From assembly GCA_949130485.1 (NCBI GenBank), contig OX422183.1, positions 24,877,316 to 24,941,315 on the forward strand: DNA of 64,000 nucleotides, written 5' to 3'. Origin of the DNA: Agelas oroides. Taxonomy: Eukaryota; Porifera; Demospongiae; Agelasida; Agelasidae. Below, in pieces: positions 44,101 through 59,100 of this stretch. Position numbers and translations under genes: made by a program. Each line of letters opens with the position of its first letter. Within the stretch, counting starts at the first letter, position 1. Under the pieces are notes generated by a model, which saw only the letters and a list, made by a program, of their open reading frames with translations, did no database searches and had not been told where the DNA came from.

Positions 44101-47100
44101 AATAATCGGATGACAACTAGGATAATCATACTCCAGTACTAACAATCTAAGAGCAAGTAGTGTAATACCTGGGGAATGTGAAACCCAAAGCTCAGCCTTA
44201 GGTTGTACAGAATGGTATCCAGTATTGACACTTGAGTGCTCACTGGAACAACAGGTGTACATTGTTGTAGAGGTTGGATCACATACTGTGGGGGAGGTAG
44301 AAGCTTCAAAAGCAAGGATGGTATTGTGTCCTTTCTATATCCATAAAGACTATGGGTAGCTTCAATGACTTGCACAAACTCGTTGACCTGTAGAAACAAG
44401 CCAAAATATTGGCAACAGCATAATACTGCCACTGACAAACCATAAACATTCTACCTGCAGTATGTGTTACCTTGTCCACAGCTGTTTCCAAGACGATTCT
44501 CATGGAAGGTGGTAGGTTGGCCATACATTCTCTTATAAGACTGTCATAGGTGATGCAATACTTTTCAAAACGATTAAGAAATGGAGCTGGGGTAGCACTG
44601 AGCTCAGATTCTTTGAGAAGCACTATACACTGGAAGTTTGGGTTTACTCTGGATGGCTTTGAATGTGCTCCAATTGCAACATTTGCATAGTATCGGTGTT
44701 CATCTGTAACTGGGTTCTTGATACAGCGAAATCTTTGGTTGAACAAGTCATAAAAGCTTTCCTGGATGCTATCAATCTGACTAAGTATGACAGTGTGGCC
44801 TACAACTGCTGAGTGGCGGATTGCTGCTATTGTATTAATCTGGGTAGAGAAAAGCAACATTATACAACAGTCAAACTAGCCAGCTTAATAGTGTACACAA
44901 AGCACTTCATAAATTAAATCATAACACATCAATATGGAGATACATTAACCTATATCAAAGGTTTCCCAATTTTGCAGTATGATGTTTGAGAATATAGCTA
45001 TACACCAATAATAATAAATCATCCACACACCTTCTCCAAGTGACTGTCACCAAGATTACTGCACATGTGAACACGTGTATTTTCCATTTTCAAAATTCCA
45101 AACGTGAACATGTATCTGATTAGTGAATTGTCTTCACTGGGATCAATAATCAGCTTGTACCTAACTTCTCCATGACCACTAATGTTAACAGGAGTTTCCA
45201 ACAGGCTGTCTCTCAGTATTTCTGTGACACTTCTAAACTCAGGCTGGCTTTCTTCTTGATCACGAAAGGTTGCCTACAAATGAAATAGAAGAAATGATAG
45301 GTCTTACAATTTCAACTGGAAATTAGTAAGTAATTTAAAAACTGAAGATTTAAACTAAACACTACTGTTACTCTTCATGGGGCTCCACATCCTCCACCCC
45401 AAAAATTACAATTGTACAAGTATAACCCACAACTTGTCTATGTAAATCAAGTTTGTCTCGAGATCTGGATATTGAATACTTACTTTGAGGAACTTCCTGC
45501 ATATGTAATGAAAGTCTTCAGAATCTGTACCATTGAAGTTCCTCTCTAATCCTTCCAAGAGAAGTGCACTTGTTAGTTTCGGAGATCGTACACTCTTGAG
45601 ACCCTGAAGCAATTTACGGCGTAGATAACCGAGGAAATATATAAAGTCCCGGAGCCCAAAAAACTTGTGAAACGGATATCGAAGTTCTTGTTCAGCACCA
45701 CTTAATTTCATTAGCTCAAAGTAGCCTTGACAACAATGTTCAATTAGTTCATTGGCTGACAGTCTTGCATAATCAACAGCTTCTGGGCTAAGTAGTGGAG
45801 ATATTTGCCCTTGAGACTCCATAGGATCAGATACCATACTCTGTGCTGCAGGGGTAGCCTGTGGTAAACTTGCTTCTGCATTATACATATCGCAAAAGCA
45901 ATCTTTGGCTAATTTGACAAGGTCTTCTTTTGAAGGCTCAGGAACAACAAGGCTAACTGCTCGGTTGCTTTTGGAAGCATCCAGTATGTGGTTAGTAATA
46001 GCTACGAATGAAACATCTTGTTGATCTAGATGATAATGCAGTGCTTTTAAAGATTCCAGGCTTTCTTCAGGTAAGCCAGCTTCATCCATAAGTACAACAC
46101 ACTTTATTGGCAGAGCAAAACCTCCATATGTTGACTGTCGATTGATGGCACGTGTAAAAACAGTATTAATTTCATTGGAAGTAGTTTGCCTTGAGCACTG
46201 ATAAAAAAGAGGATCAATTGCTGAGAATATCTCAGTTTTTTGAAACTCTTTAACGTCAGATTCTTTGCCTCGAAGATTCTCTGCCACCAAGTAGAAAGAA
46301 AGGGTCTTAGAAGAGCCAGGTGCACCAACTAGTATTAAAGGAGTGTGGGTCATTGTGCAAGTAACAATGGCAAACAAATTTTCCTTTAGTGCTTGTGTCC
46401 TGGCAATACCAGTAGGCAGACGAATTTTACTGATCAACCACTCAAGTTCATATTGATAAACTTCTTCAAAACACATGTTCACTTTCATATCTGCTGCCAT
46501 TTCTTCTTCCATTTCATGTTTGTACATTCCCCTGTATTTGGAATTTAGTCTCATATAGTACACAAGTGAAAGAGCAACTAACATAGCTCTAGTTTTTTGT
46601 TCTTTTTCTTCATGGCGATGTAGTGTGCCATACATCTTCAGAAACCACTGGTAGAATGTGAAAAATCGCTGAATATCTCTCTGACTAACAGTACTTTTAG
46701 AAGCTGCTTCTGCATCTGAAGCTGGCAAATTGCACTCTAAAAGTTGTTCCTGTGCATATTTACGCATTAAATCTTGACTTCGAACAATAGGGTTAGTTAG
46801 AGCATCAACTTTAATGTTAGGTAGATCGTTGTGCAGAAGCTTGATTTTGGCTTCAATATACCTTCTTTCCTGCAACTCATCAAGGGCCCCATAATCCCAC
46901 ATTAGATATCGAAGGGTGGGATGTAGCCGGTGGACATAATAGGAACCACGTACCCATGTCTCATCAGGGCTGGTTGGTGCTAAACTGTTTCCTCTATGAG
47001 GATTGCAAGCAGCAATAATGAAAACGTTCAATGGAATTTTCTGAGGAAGTGGAATAGCAAAGGAAAAGTTGTCATCATAAAACAATTGCAGAAATAGAAT

Positions 47101-50100
47101 CAGGTCAAGGTACCTTGCTATTCATTGTTCTGTCCACTATGATTTCCTTGAAGATACCACCACATGTTGAAGTGTTCAGCTCATCAAGGAAGACCTGCAA
47201 AGGATTGTTTGTACCAATGTGCTTGCATGTATGTACTATATTCAGCATACATACTACATCAGGAAAAAGTTAAACAATGTCATATTTGTAACAGTTATAT
47301 TTCAGCTAATGCACATTCTTTAATATGATACCATACAATAAACACCCTACATTTGTTACACTCAGGGCATGTGTATGTACAGTGATCATTGTTATTGCAG
47401 TTGAGGTATAAAAATTCCATTATGATACAACTGCCACGAATGAAAGCTAACATACCAAGTGTAATATAAGAACTTGATTATTTATCAGTGATGGTTATCC
47501 CTGTAGAACTCCCCGGTAAAGATTTGACATTTTACTGCAACTGTTAATGGCAATTTTGTGCACTTACAGTCACAATGGGTGCTCCTGAGGAACGTTGACC
47601 TTCATCTGACGTGTTTGTTGAGCATACTTTCTGCAGGTTTTCAGCTTGTAAAATGACACCATCAAAAAATCCCCATATATCTTTCGGTTGTAGAGCTGCC
47701 ACAAAATAAATAAAGCATTAAGCATTCTACCAAGTAACACTTGATGACAAGCAAGCAAGTTCAAATATCAGAGAGTGAACACAGCAGTTGAGCATTTATA
47801 GTGATATGTATTATAGACATATAGACATCAAAATCCTTTCTCGAGTCCCTGTGAGGTGTAGCTGGTGAAGAAAACATCTGTTGCTACAGTTACACTGTCT
47901 CCAGAGCCTTGATATACCTGCATGTACTTGAAGCTTGTAGAATGTCTTCTTCAATTCTGCTGTGAGAAGTGCATATAGCAACTCCAGAGTTGTCTAAAGG
48001 TGAAATGATGAAAAGTGGTCCCAAGTGGTTGTTGAAAGAATACAGTGAGATCCAGCCATGATCTTATCTGGGTTTTCTGACGAACAAGTCAGATGATTGT
48101 AAAATTTAGTCAGCCTCTATTTATTGTACATTAAAAAAATTGGATAAGGGTTAGGCTGCAACTGATATTGGTTTTCACTGTCCGGTTATGCGAGCCTTAA
48201 TACATAAAAATATTCACTGGATATATTTAATTGATTACATAACACACTACAACATGCACACAAAAAGGGCAGTGAGACTCTCATGGTATGCATATCCCAG
48301 GCTACAAACTCAATGATCTTGGCAGCATCATGATAGAGAGAGTTGGAGAAAACTTTGAAAATAAGCTCGTCAACAAACTTTGCTTAGTATCTCTCAAGCG
48401 ATTAGCACGTTGTTTGTGCTTTACACTGCATGGAAGATTCAGCAGGTTATTTGTCTCGCCATCATCAGCGAGGTGTTGGCACACACCTCGCTGGGCAATC
48501 TAGGTACATCATTTTCGCCCTACAAAACAACTGTTAGCAGTTCAAAAAAATTCCCTATATGGCTAGTTCACTTTCTCATGCGGAAAGGCAGAGTTAAGTT
48601 TTGCGCATGGACAAAAAACCAATATCTGCTAGGCACTGAAAGCAACCAGACACTATTGTCTGAGACGCAAAGCTAAGATGTTGGTTTCAGCCCTAATAAG
48701 AAGATATGAAGCAAAAATAGAGGAAACTTCCAGCATGGGGAATAATGTTCTGAGATGTAAGTCTTTAGAATGAGAAACCACTCAGCATGAATTCTCTCCT
48801 GACAGAGAGAATTTTCCGGTCAACCCTGATAGGCCAGGTATACAACTGAGGCATTCAGTGCCACGTTTGCATTACATACAGAGAGCTTGTAGTTTACTGG
48901 TTGTCATAGCTCAGTGGCAGACCACTAACAGCACAAGCTTGGTGTCTTGAGTTTGAATCCTGGGTACTGCTAATTTTCAGTCTCCTGATCAGAAACTCTT
49001 TATTTTCAGTGTAGTGCAAGATGTTCTAAGCAGGGTATGAAGAGCCTCTGCTTCCACTGGCTGGATACCTTCAACATTACTTCAAACAGACTTTTTTGAG
49101 ATACAGCAACAGGCAGGTAGGTGTTTGACGTTGAAACAAAACCTGACCTAGACATTTGTATAGCTCAACATAGTAAGGTCAATGTAAAATGCATACAATA
49201 CCGAAGTCAGAGCTCAATGGAGAGAACATCTGACTACCTAAATCATGGCTGGATTTCAATCATCTGAAATTATTTATCAGTAGCACATGATTGTTACTGC
49301 TTTTACCTCCTTGCAGACTTCCCTGGACACAGACTCAAAGAGAGACTTCACTTCTTTGTGATTTCCTAAGGGTCTCAACATTTCTACAGGGCAAACACTT
49401 TGGATGTCTTTCAGTAAATAGTCACGAACAAGGTGGAAGACCTCAACCAGGGAACTCTTGGGATCTGGTAACTTCAAAATGTTATCTAGTACATCTTCCC
49501 TCACTTCCGTAGTTGTAATCATTTTAGTTAATTCCACTCTACATGCCTTGTAGGAGTCATTCTCACTTGCAGCAAGTTTTTCTCGATCTATGAAAGAGCA
49601 AAATAACTATTGCAACAATAACTCAAATGTCTCCACATGCATAATGATTTAGCTTACATGATAACCGAGATACCATTTCACAGACACAGTATTCATTCAC
49701 TGATGGTGGTCACTATGTTTCTTTTGCCTTCCAAACCCACCTTTGAATTACATCCGGACGAGAAACAAATTGGAAGGCAGAGAGTTCAGGAAACTATAAT
49801 TCTACTGTGTTGATTTCAAGCTAGGTAGTTCACAAGGTAATGGATCAGTGCAAATAAATCAAGTAAAAAAAAGACTATAACTGATACTAGATGGGAGTTT
49901 GTGTCTAATGTACTTTAAGACAATGCATGCCAGTGGGTTGGCTGTTAAGAGGCCTATTTAAGAAGCCTTACTTTTATTTCAGGATTATCTGCAATATACA
50001 GTGAACCTGCGGTGCATACTTAGAGTTATAGGTAACAAGCATACAGTTAAAGCCTGTAATACAGTATGTAATGACAGGCAACCAACCTTGAAGAGTATTA

Positions 50101-53100
50101 CATAGAAATGTAAGTATGTCATCTTTATTCTTCCTCAGCACATTACTCCATGAATAATTCCACAACTTTGAAAGCATTTCAACTAAAGCAGTCTTTCCAA
50201 CACCTGTCTCTCCTTCAATTATCACTGGCATTCGACATTCACGACGTTCATGTATGCTCAGCATCTTGATTGTGTAATCCAGAGTAAGCACATAACCAGA
50301 TTCATCAATGAGAGGAAGACGTTCTTGACCATCTTCTTGCTTCTCCAAAGGAAGATTTAAAGCTCTAGATAAACATTCATCTAAGTATTTCCGAGAGTGG
50401 AGTTCTCTGCATGTGGAAAGTCATTGCAATTATGAAGTGTTACATGTAGCCAATTTTACTAATTAAGACCATAAGCTTGCAGTGCAAAAATTGCATTTAC
50501 AGTATTTAAGGCAAATTGTGTCTCCACTAATTGCAGTTTGCTCTGGTTTTCCATTTTTTGGCCACTCCCACACAATAGGCTTGTAGAATTTTGCAAACCG
50601 TTTAAAAAAATAGAAGTCAAGAGCACTTTTGGCATTGTGTACCAATCAGAGAGCATTGTGTGATGCCATTACATATAAGATGTATTGTGACCTCTCATGT
50701 CGGAGAGCAGTTTTGTTGAAGAGTAAGGTGAGCAATGATAATGATCCAAGCACTGTAGCAATTGTGAAAGACAGCATTGCTGTTGGCCACCTACCACAGC
50801 AGACAGTCAAAACTGCGTGGGTTATTTAAGTATGAGCATATTATGAGATTGTGGACATAGAAGTGTGTTGCATTTACAGTTTGTATTTTTGTTGTTGTTG
50901 TTGTTGTTTCTTTTATTAACCCTTTAACCACCGTTGACACTATTTCGCACCGTTGACACTATTTCGCGTCGTCTGACTTTGGCCGCATGTTATCAGTTGG
51001 CACAATCCATTTTGAAGGTAGGTTTTGAGCTAGCAAAAAAGGTAGGATAGGGGGAGGTGGGTGGGCATATTCATGACATGCCGTGCACATGGCGGTTGTC
51101 TTGGCTGGGTGTAGAAAGGCCTTGGTCGGCACTGGCTGGACCATTTCTCACCCTTTTAGCACAAATGGTCGCAGAAACCACTCCTCTCCCCTTGTAGGGG
51201 CACCATTTCCAGATCTGTGTGCAGTTTTTAGTCAGACAAGAGAGCGTTTGCTGGTCAAAGAGTCCTGACCATTGAAAGCTCGCTAATGAGTGGGTGTGGC
51301 TAAGGTCATGAATCCACAGAGAATGTGTCAATAAAGCTTTGACTCAAGTTTCCAGTGCATGTTAACGAAGCAGAAGAGGAAATACAGACCAAAGAAGGTA
51401 TCCATAGCCTAATAAAGACTTCCAGTAAATAGCCTACGGTTGCTAAAGAACGTGTTCCAATTTTGTTAACACTCACAACAAACTTGGAACTAGCAATTAC
51501 TAACAACTTACAATATAATTTGTTTAATTGGGCTATTTACATGTAAAGGTGCAATTTCACTAAACATCAGTAAGAAATTGCTATGTAACGACATGGCCAT
51601 GTTTCATAGGCCTGTTGGCATATAGCCAGTTGCTAGTATATTTGCTGATGGTGGACTCATTGCCAGAGGGAGGATTTCATTTTAGGATCAGGTATCTCTG
51701 AGGTTCACAGGAGGCAAAGGAAGAGCCTGCACATTCCCAGGTAGCAGGTATAGTTAAGTCATAATTTGATCTTGAAATCTAAGATATGAACACAAACTAT
51801 GGAAGCAAGAAGGTACTGGTCCTGGCAATAGCCAGTGAGGCAGGTGCCTAGACTTGGGTAGGCTGGTTTACTAGGAGAGACTGCATTAGAAATGAATGAA
51901 CATACAATCATCCACTGTCAACCTAATGCAACACTACTCACCAAAGACAAGCACCAACCACCTAAAGCACTGCTAACCCACTGAAACTCATGTTGTGACA
52001 CTGGTAATGTGAGGCTGATTATAGCAACTAATTTTGTAACTAGACCCAACAGCACCACGGTGTCAAGGCCATCTATACCCACAATAGGTGTCAAGCCATG
52101 CCAACTGACTTTCTTCCACTTTTTTTTCAGGGTGAACTACATCTGTGGTATTTAAGCATTTTTTCCAGCTGCAGTGATTTAACAGTTGGTCGTTGTTTCA
52201 CTATACTATAACAAGTACCTGCGCAATAAACCTGAGAGTAGGTTTAATACTGGTCAAGCGGAGTACTTGCGATCTTGTGAACGTCTGGGGTCTTGCCTAG
52301 CGACGGAGCGCTCGATGATGAAGTCTGGTACGTTATTTCATGAATTTGAATGCGGACCCCTACGTCCACCTCGTGTCCACCTGACGTCATTCATGTGATA
52401 AGTGTTCCCAGGCCTTCCCCGTTTTTCGTGCTCTTCTGCCTCCGTGTATTATACTGAACGCAAACCGAAGAACAAAAAACGGGGTAGGCCTGGGAACGAG
52501 GCTAGTTTCCCTACAAGATTTTGCTACATTTACCTGCAATGAATTTTTTCAGAGGATGAAAACCTATTCGCGCATTGCGTAGCAAAATGTTTTAACAGCT
52601 ACATAGCACACTCGATTTGCTTGCTTTACTGTTGCAATGACACTAATGTGATCAGTTGCAGAACATGTAGTTATATGTGTGCTTTTGTAGTATTCGAAGC
52701 TAATTCTATTCATAGTGCAGTCAATTGCAATGTAACTGATCTCCTATATACTGAGTTAAATACCTACTGCATTCATAGACTGTTGGAATTGTAATTAGTG
52801 CTGATCATGTAAGTACTTACGATTGGGTGGGTATTTGAACACCAATACGCTTCAGCTTGACGACATCATCTCTGAGAAGGTTTTCAGTGTTCAGTGCTAT
52901 ATATCCTATTGCACCACCTCCTCTGTAGTCATATATCAACTATACAAAAGAAATAGAGTATCTCATCTGACAGGATGAAACCATAGAAGTATTATCTAGT
53001 TGATAATTTTACAACGGTATTTTCCTATCCCCTTGCCATGCCATATCACATGATATTGCACTGTTGTTATTGCACGGGCCTGGGCCCTAAGGCTACATGA

Positions 53101-56100
53101 CATCCTAGCATCTATGATGTGTTTTAATTAGAATCAACACATTTGAACAGTGAGTTACTGAACTTTTTGTGAGAAGAGATACAATGCAAGGCCATCGGAA
53201 GCGGGGCGGCTGGGGCGGCCTGGGTTGCCCCACTTTTTCGTAAGCTTTTGAAATTTGAACTTTGAACCTTGAATAATTTTAACGGTACTGTTTCTTTTAT
53301 GCATTCATTTCTCTCTAACAGGGCTGGTGGAGCAGGTCTGGCAGACCCGGCAATCGCCGGACCAATGTTTTGACTGAGATGATGTTGCCGACCCTTGGCT
53401 TGTAGGCGAGAAACACGCATATCGCTAACACAGATTTGTGCCCGCACGAACTTCACGGTCCGAGCGTAAAAGAGAACTGCGGAGATCTGAGAACAAGCAG
53501 ATTGTGAGCGTGGTTGCACACATTCTTGACGGGCGTTGCTCGGAATAAGATCCAGGGTAACAAAATATTGACTGGCTTTCGTGCGCCGCTTCTTCGCCCG
53601 GTTCCATGGGTGTACCTAAAACCGCCGATGCCGATGGACACCAATCTCCATGCGTGTGGTCGTGAAGCGAATTCTGCTACCATGCCAAGACTAAAGCGAA
53701 GACCAAAAAAGGCCTCAGAAGCCATTTCAGAGAATCAAATTTTCAAAAATTTTCCTGGGAGAGAATGCCCCCAGACCCCCCTAGCCTAATTCTACGCATT
53801 CAGATACAAGTATCGGTACAAAAGCCAGACCAATGCAATTTTGCTTCCGCCGGGCCTGCGTTTTCGTGAGTATGCTCGATCAACACCACCATAGTTTCCA
53901 TGTACGTAGATGCGTGGTCATGTTTTCAGGGGGTATGCGCATGAAGCGCTGATAAATTTTTCAGCCGCTTCACGGCCAAACGCATGTTTTTTACTCGTAG
54001 CCACCCCAACCCCATCTCTAAAGGTCTTCCGACAGCCCTGCAATAGTAATGAACATTTATTGCACTCATTAGTGTGCATATCGCAAATGTTGCACTCATG
54101 AGCTCAGGCCCGCCAACCTATCCAGTCCAAAAACATTGATGGGATTGTCAGATGGGTGTGGTCCCAATGAATCACTCACAAGCCACACCCATGGCAGGAA
54201 GTTCCAGTCAGAAGCTGCCTCAATACTAGCAATGTCACCAATTTCCTTCACTTACACAACGTGCATATATACAGTTTAGTCTCAGGGCAAGTCTCATGCA
54301 CGGTCTCACAGCTACGCAAGCTAATCTCATGGGTAGTTCACTTTGCCGTGTGAATATCTACCAATGCCATTCTAATGGTGTGAGTATGCCGATTTGCTAA
54401 CTCCAGGAACGAAAAATGCAACCTGGTGCTGGGAATGGTTGCCGAATTTTGCTTAATGCAGAAGAGGGCTGCATGTTCTGACTGACATTGATGCCTTTTT
54501 CTCTCCAAGTGCCTGGTAACAAATACCACATGTGCCAATGTGCACTTTGTTTGATAGGTGTTCAGACAACTTATATTTTGTCCATAATCGAGAGCAGTGT
54601 ATCAAGGAAAAGGTTTTAGGCCAAATGCTAGCTGTTTTCTAAAGCTGCTGCAGAGCTTGTAACCAGTACTATTTGTATACAGGCAGATATTACAGACTTT
54701 TGTTCCAGTGGGAGCACATCATAAGCAGAGGGCACATCCTCATATTTAGGTTAGTGAGGATGGAGTGTTTGGTGTGAGTGGAATGACATAACCTTGAGAG
54801 AGTGAAGGGCACATAAATATTGTACAATACTACAACTGAAATTGTGAGACTCACGGTAAAACCGTGAAGGTTGGCAGGCCTGATAGCTACATTTTCACTC
54901 GCTTTTGGCTCAAAAAAAATACTGCCGCCCACTTGTGCAATAACTCACAATATTGCACACTAACACGTGTAATAAAGCTATCAACATATATACATGCATC
55001 GTGTATGTATGTGTACATATTCTGAGGTATCTAATCTTCACACTTGAAACGTTACAGCATCAACTTATGCCAACCCTCATATGAAAGGTACGTAAACAGG
55101 CCCGTAGGAAGCAAATTTGAAATGGTCCAGCCGTATTACAGCGCGAAGCGCGCGCACGTTCTGGGCCATGCCCCACCTCCCTTCCTCCCCACCCGGTATC
55201 CCACCCCTAGAAAATGTGTATTACTTGTTCTTCTCTCAAATTACTTTTTAGGCCGTTTTGAAGCTGTTGTCACTGAATCTTAGCAATTCGGTTGCAGCAG
55301 TTACGCTTGAGAACGAGGCATTACTGTCTGTTGTCTTCGGTGCCGTAATGGCACGCGTAATCACAATCTATTGTGAGCAATTCACATTAGCTTTCCCAAA
55401 CTTGGGCTTCGACGGGGATTTTTTTCAGGCGACAAAGCGTGCTTTCCTCCAGCTACCAACAGAAATCTCAGGACAACAGCTGTCTTCCGAGATCTCTAGA
55501 TCTGCTAGTGTACATGTACTCTTGGAGCAAGAATTGAACAACCTGCCGAGGATCATGCGGCATTTTCGCGCGGGTTGGTAGGCCGAATATTGGTCCGGCG
55601 GCCGCTGGACCTGCCGGACCTGTTCCTACAGCCCTGGTAAAGCATCTACACCACACAGATCGTCAAGTTGACACAGACATAAACTCTCCCTGCCTACAAC
55701 ATAACTCACTACTAAATAGAACTTAGCCAGTCCTTTACTTGCTAAATGGAGTAACATCACGCTAGCTTCATATTACACAATGAAATGCCCCTTGTGGAGG
55801 AATAATGATATATGTGTGTTAACAGTGTACACTAGGCAAATGTTTATTCTTGTGATGACTACTCTTCTATTCATTTTTTCCAACTATTCCTACTCCACAC
55901 CAAGTGCAGCTAGTTGCCGAGCACATTAGCGTCAGGCTCTGAATGAGGGATCTATTGTTAGGATGGGTGTATTTACGTACGTACATGTGTATGTACATAT
56001 GTGTTGGTCACATTTAGGAATGTCAATTTGCGGTCACGCTTAGGACTGTCAATTCGAGGTCATGCTCAGAATGTCAACTTGCGCTCATGCTCAGAATGTC

Positions 56101-59100
56101 AACTTGCGCTCATGCTCAGAAACTCAGGTATAACTGATTCACACATTACACGAGGACGTCGGGATGATATTTCTTTGCGATGGAGGACTGGGAGGACAGC
56201 ACGGCTGGGCTTTCGCAATGTACATATTTGGTGGAGTCAAGTGCAGAATACAGCCGATGGCGACTCTGTGAATAAAAAGCAAAGAAGTCAGTCCACCGTA
56301 GAAGCCATGAGAGCAAGAAGAGAACAAGAAAGAGTTCAAAAGTAGAAAGCACGTATTGGAGAGTCTTCACAAGCCAGGTATTAGGCTCACTCTTCACGTT
56401 TGGTACTATTTTTTGGGCTCCCACTAAACCAGCAACGCACAATTTCTGACACCTGCTCCACGCGCCCCACCCACTTGTGCAATGCGCATATATTATAAAT
56501 AGACACACTAGCACATGGCACAGCACGAGGCATCATACGCATGCGTACTCCTAGTTTAAAAGTACTACAGTGTAAAAACATTTGGGTTACTTCAACCATA
56601 TTTTGGTCATCTCAGTTGCACAATAGTGATGTCAACTTGCGCTCATGCTCAGAATGTCAACTTGCGCTCATGCTCAGAAACTCAGGTATAACTGATTCAC
56701 ACATTACACGAGGACGTCGGGATGATATTTCTTTGCGATGGAGGACTGGGAGGACAGCACGGCTGGGCTTTCGCAATGTACATATTTGGTGGAGTCAAGT
56801 GCAGAATACAGCCGATGGCGACTCTGTGAATAAAAAGCAAAGAAGTCAGTCCACCGTAGAAGCCATGAGAGCAAGAAGAGAACAAGAAAGAGTTCAAAAG
56901 TAGAAAGCACGTATTGGAGAGTCTTCACAAGCCAGGTATTAGGCTCACTCTTCACGTTTGGTACTATTTTTTGGGCTCCCACTAAACCAGCAACGCACAA
57001 TTTCTGACACCTGCTCCACGCGCCCCACCCACTTGTGCAATGCGCATATATTATAAATAGACACACTGGCACATGGCACAGCACGAGGCATCATACGCAT
57101 GCGTACTCCTAGTTTAAAAGTACTACACTGTAAAAACATTTGGGTTACTTCAACCATATTTTGGTCATCTCAGTTGCATACCTGCTGTGTAAGTGAAACA
57201 TTAGCTATGGACTTCATCAAGGGATGCTTACAATTTGAATCAAAGTGTAGTTGAGAAGCTTCTCCCTTTTGTTAAATTAGGATCATCTTGCAGAAAGCCT
57301 ATAAATCAGCATTTCTGGTAAGGTTTGGTGTTTCTTAGATCCTACACATCCACCCGTGGAGGAGTTCCTTGGTTGCATGGTTGCATGGTTATGGTAGAAA
57401 TGCCAGGAATGTAGCCAAATAGCTAGGATTTCTGCAAGAAGTTCCTAAGTTAACAAAAAGGAGAAGCGTCTCAACTACACTTAAGCTTTCAATCAAATTG
57501 GAAGCATCCCTTGAAGTTTGTAACGTGTCATGTACACAACAGGCATGCAGTTGAGATGACCATAATATGGTTGAAATAACCTAAATGTTTTTACAGTGTA
57601 CCACTCCCTCGATGACAATTGTCCACAGTAGCAGTTGTAGGTCTCAGTGTGAATGTGGTTATTCTAGCTCAAATGCCCTCACAAGAAAATGTAGTTGTAA
57701 AACCATGATGACATTCAAATGAAAAATTAATGGACTTGTTTCTTTCTCTGTGAACCAACAGGACAGTATGGCATAATTAAGATTAACAATAATTCTTCTC
57801 TAAGACCACTTTGGTTCACTAACCTGCTGATGAGGTTTGCAAGACCAGTTCTTCAGAATTTCAGGGTTGCAGAAGTCCGTTACCTCTTTAAGCATTGCTC
57901 TCATTAGAGTTGATCCCAGGTAAGATGTATCCTCAGCTCCTGGTACAGAACGACCCATGTTGTAGTTAAAGGCAGGACAATTGTCAAGAAATTTACACCT
58001 TCGATGCATGTACCTAAAATGAAAGTTATAAATGCATAATCTATGAAACATCTAAATGGGATGTCACTTCCAAGACTACAAAAATAGATACCCGTAACAA
58101 TAGTGATTAAATTTGCAATTACATAAAACACTACCATTGGAATCAAATGTTAGTAATAAAAATAAAAAAAAAGGACATAAAAAGCAATAAGCCATGGAGG
58201 TGACATTCTGATCACAATAACAAAGGGTTTCGTGAAGGAATTAAAACAATATTTCATAACAACCATAACTGCTAACATTACACCCAATGTAGATACCTGA
58301 TGTAGAGCTTCTGAATGATCTTGCTCTTCCTGATTTGTTTTGACATTTCATCCAGAAGAAGTTTGTTGCATTCTGGCTGTGGAATATCCTTTTCGGTGCT
58401 AAACTTAACAGGTTTGCCCTCTCTCTTTCTCATTATTCCTGCAGCTGGAATGATAACATTGGCAACAATTAGCCCATGTTACATACGTCTGCAATGCTAT
58501 AATACTATATACATGAGAGAAAATATTGCGAACTTGGAATGTGCAATCCTTAGGTTACTTAATTACTTTCTGGTCATACTTAGTGTTACCTATCATAGCT
58601 TTTCCTCAATCTTTGTGAACATGCTTAGTAAACATAATGGAATTTATTCTGTAAACTTTATTGTTTTTATACTACACAAGGCTGAAAACATTTATAACTG
58701 CTGGTTCTCCTGGAACAGGTATGTAGGAACTGTTCATTGGTTTGATGGCAATGTGTTACGTAGTTAACTGCACCTACCAAAAGTCATCCCTATTCAATGT
58801 CTAATTATTGTGATCACAATGCTATCAGCACTTGCAAAGTTTACTGAAGTAAAGTTCACACAATACAGTGCTATGATACAGATACCACTTAGAAAAGTGT
58901 GGCCAGAGAGTTTGCACAGTTAGAAGAGGAAACAAGGTGTGATTTATCAATGAATTTTGACATACAGAGTATACAATTTTGTGAACAAGTGGTTGGACTG
59001 TCACTTTCAAGCTGTTTGCAGATAAGTGTTAATTAAGTGGGCAAATTTTGAAGGTATGAAATCGCCAAGAATACAAGCTGTGTTGCGATGTTGAGGTTTG

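Noticed and set aside
55258-55581. 107-residue plus-strand ORF
   Set aside because: Lies inside the CAGGGCTG-ended repeat in an intron of the giant gene and resembles no family I know.
56001-56903. paired ORFs (114 and 120 residues, plus; 126 residues twice, minus)
   Set aside because: They are the same sequence in a recent tandem duplication of repeat DNA; duplication alone explains the matching frames.
58315-58767. 150-residue plus-strand ORF
   Set aside because: Antisense to exon 58297-58438 and its flanking intron; composition follows AT-rich intron sequence.
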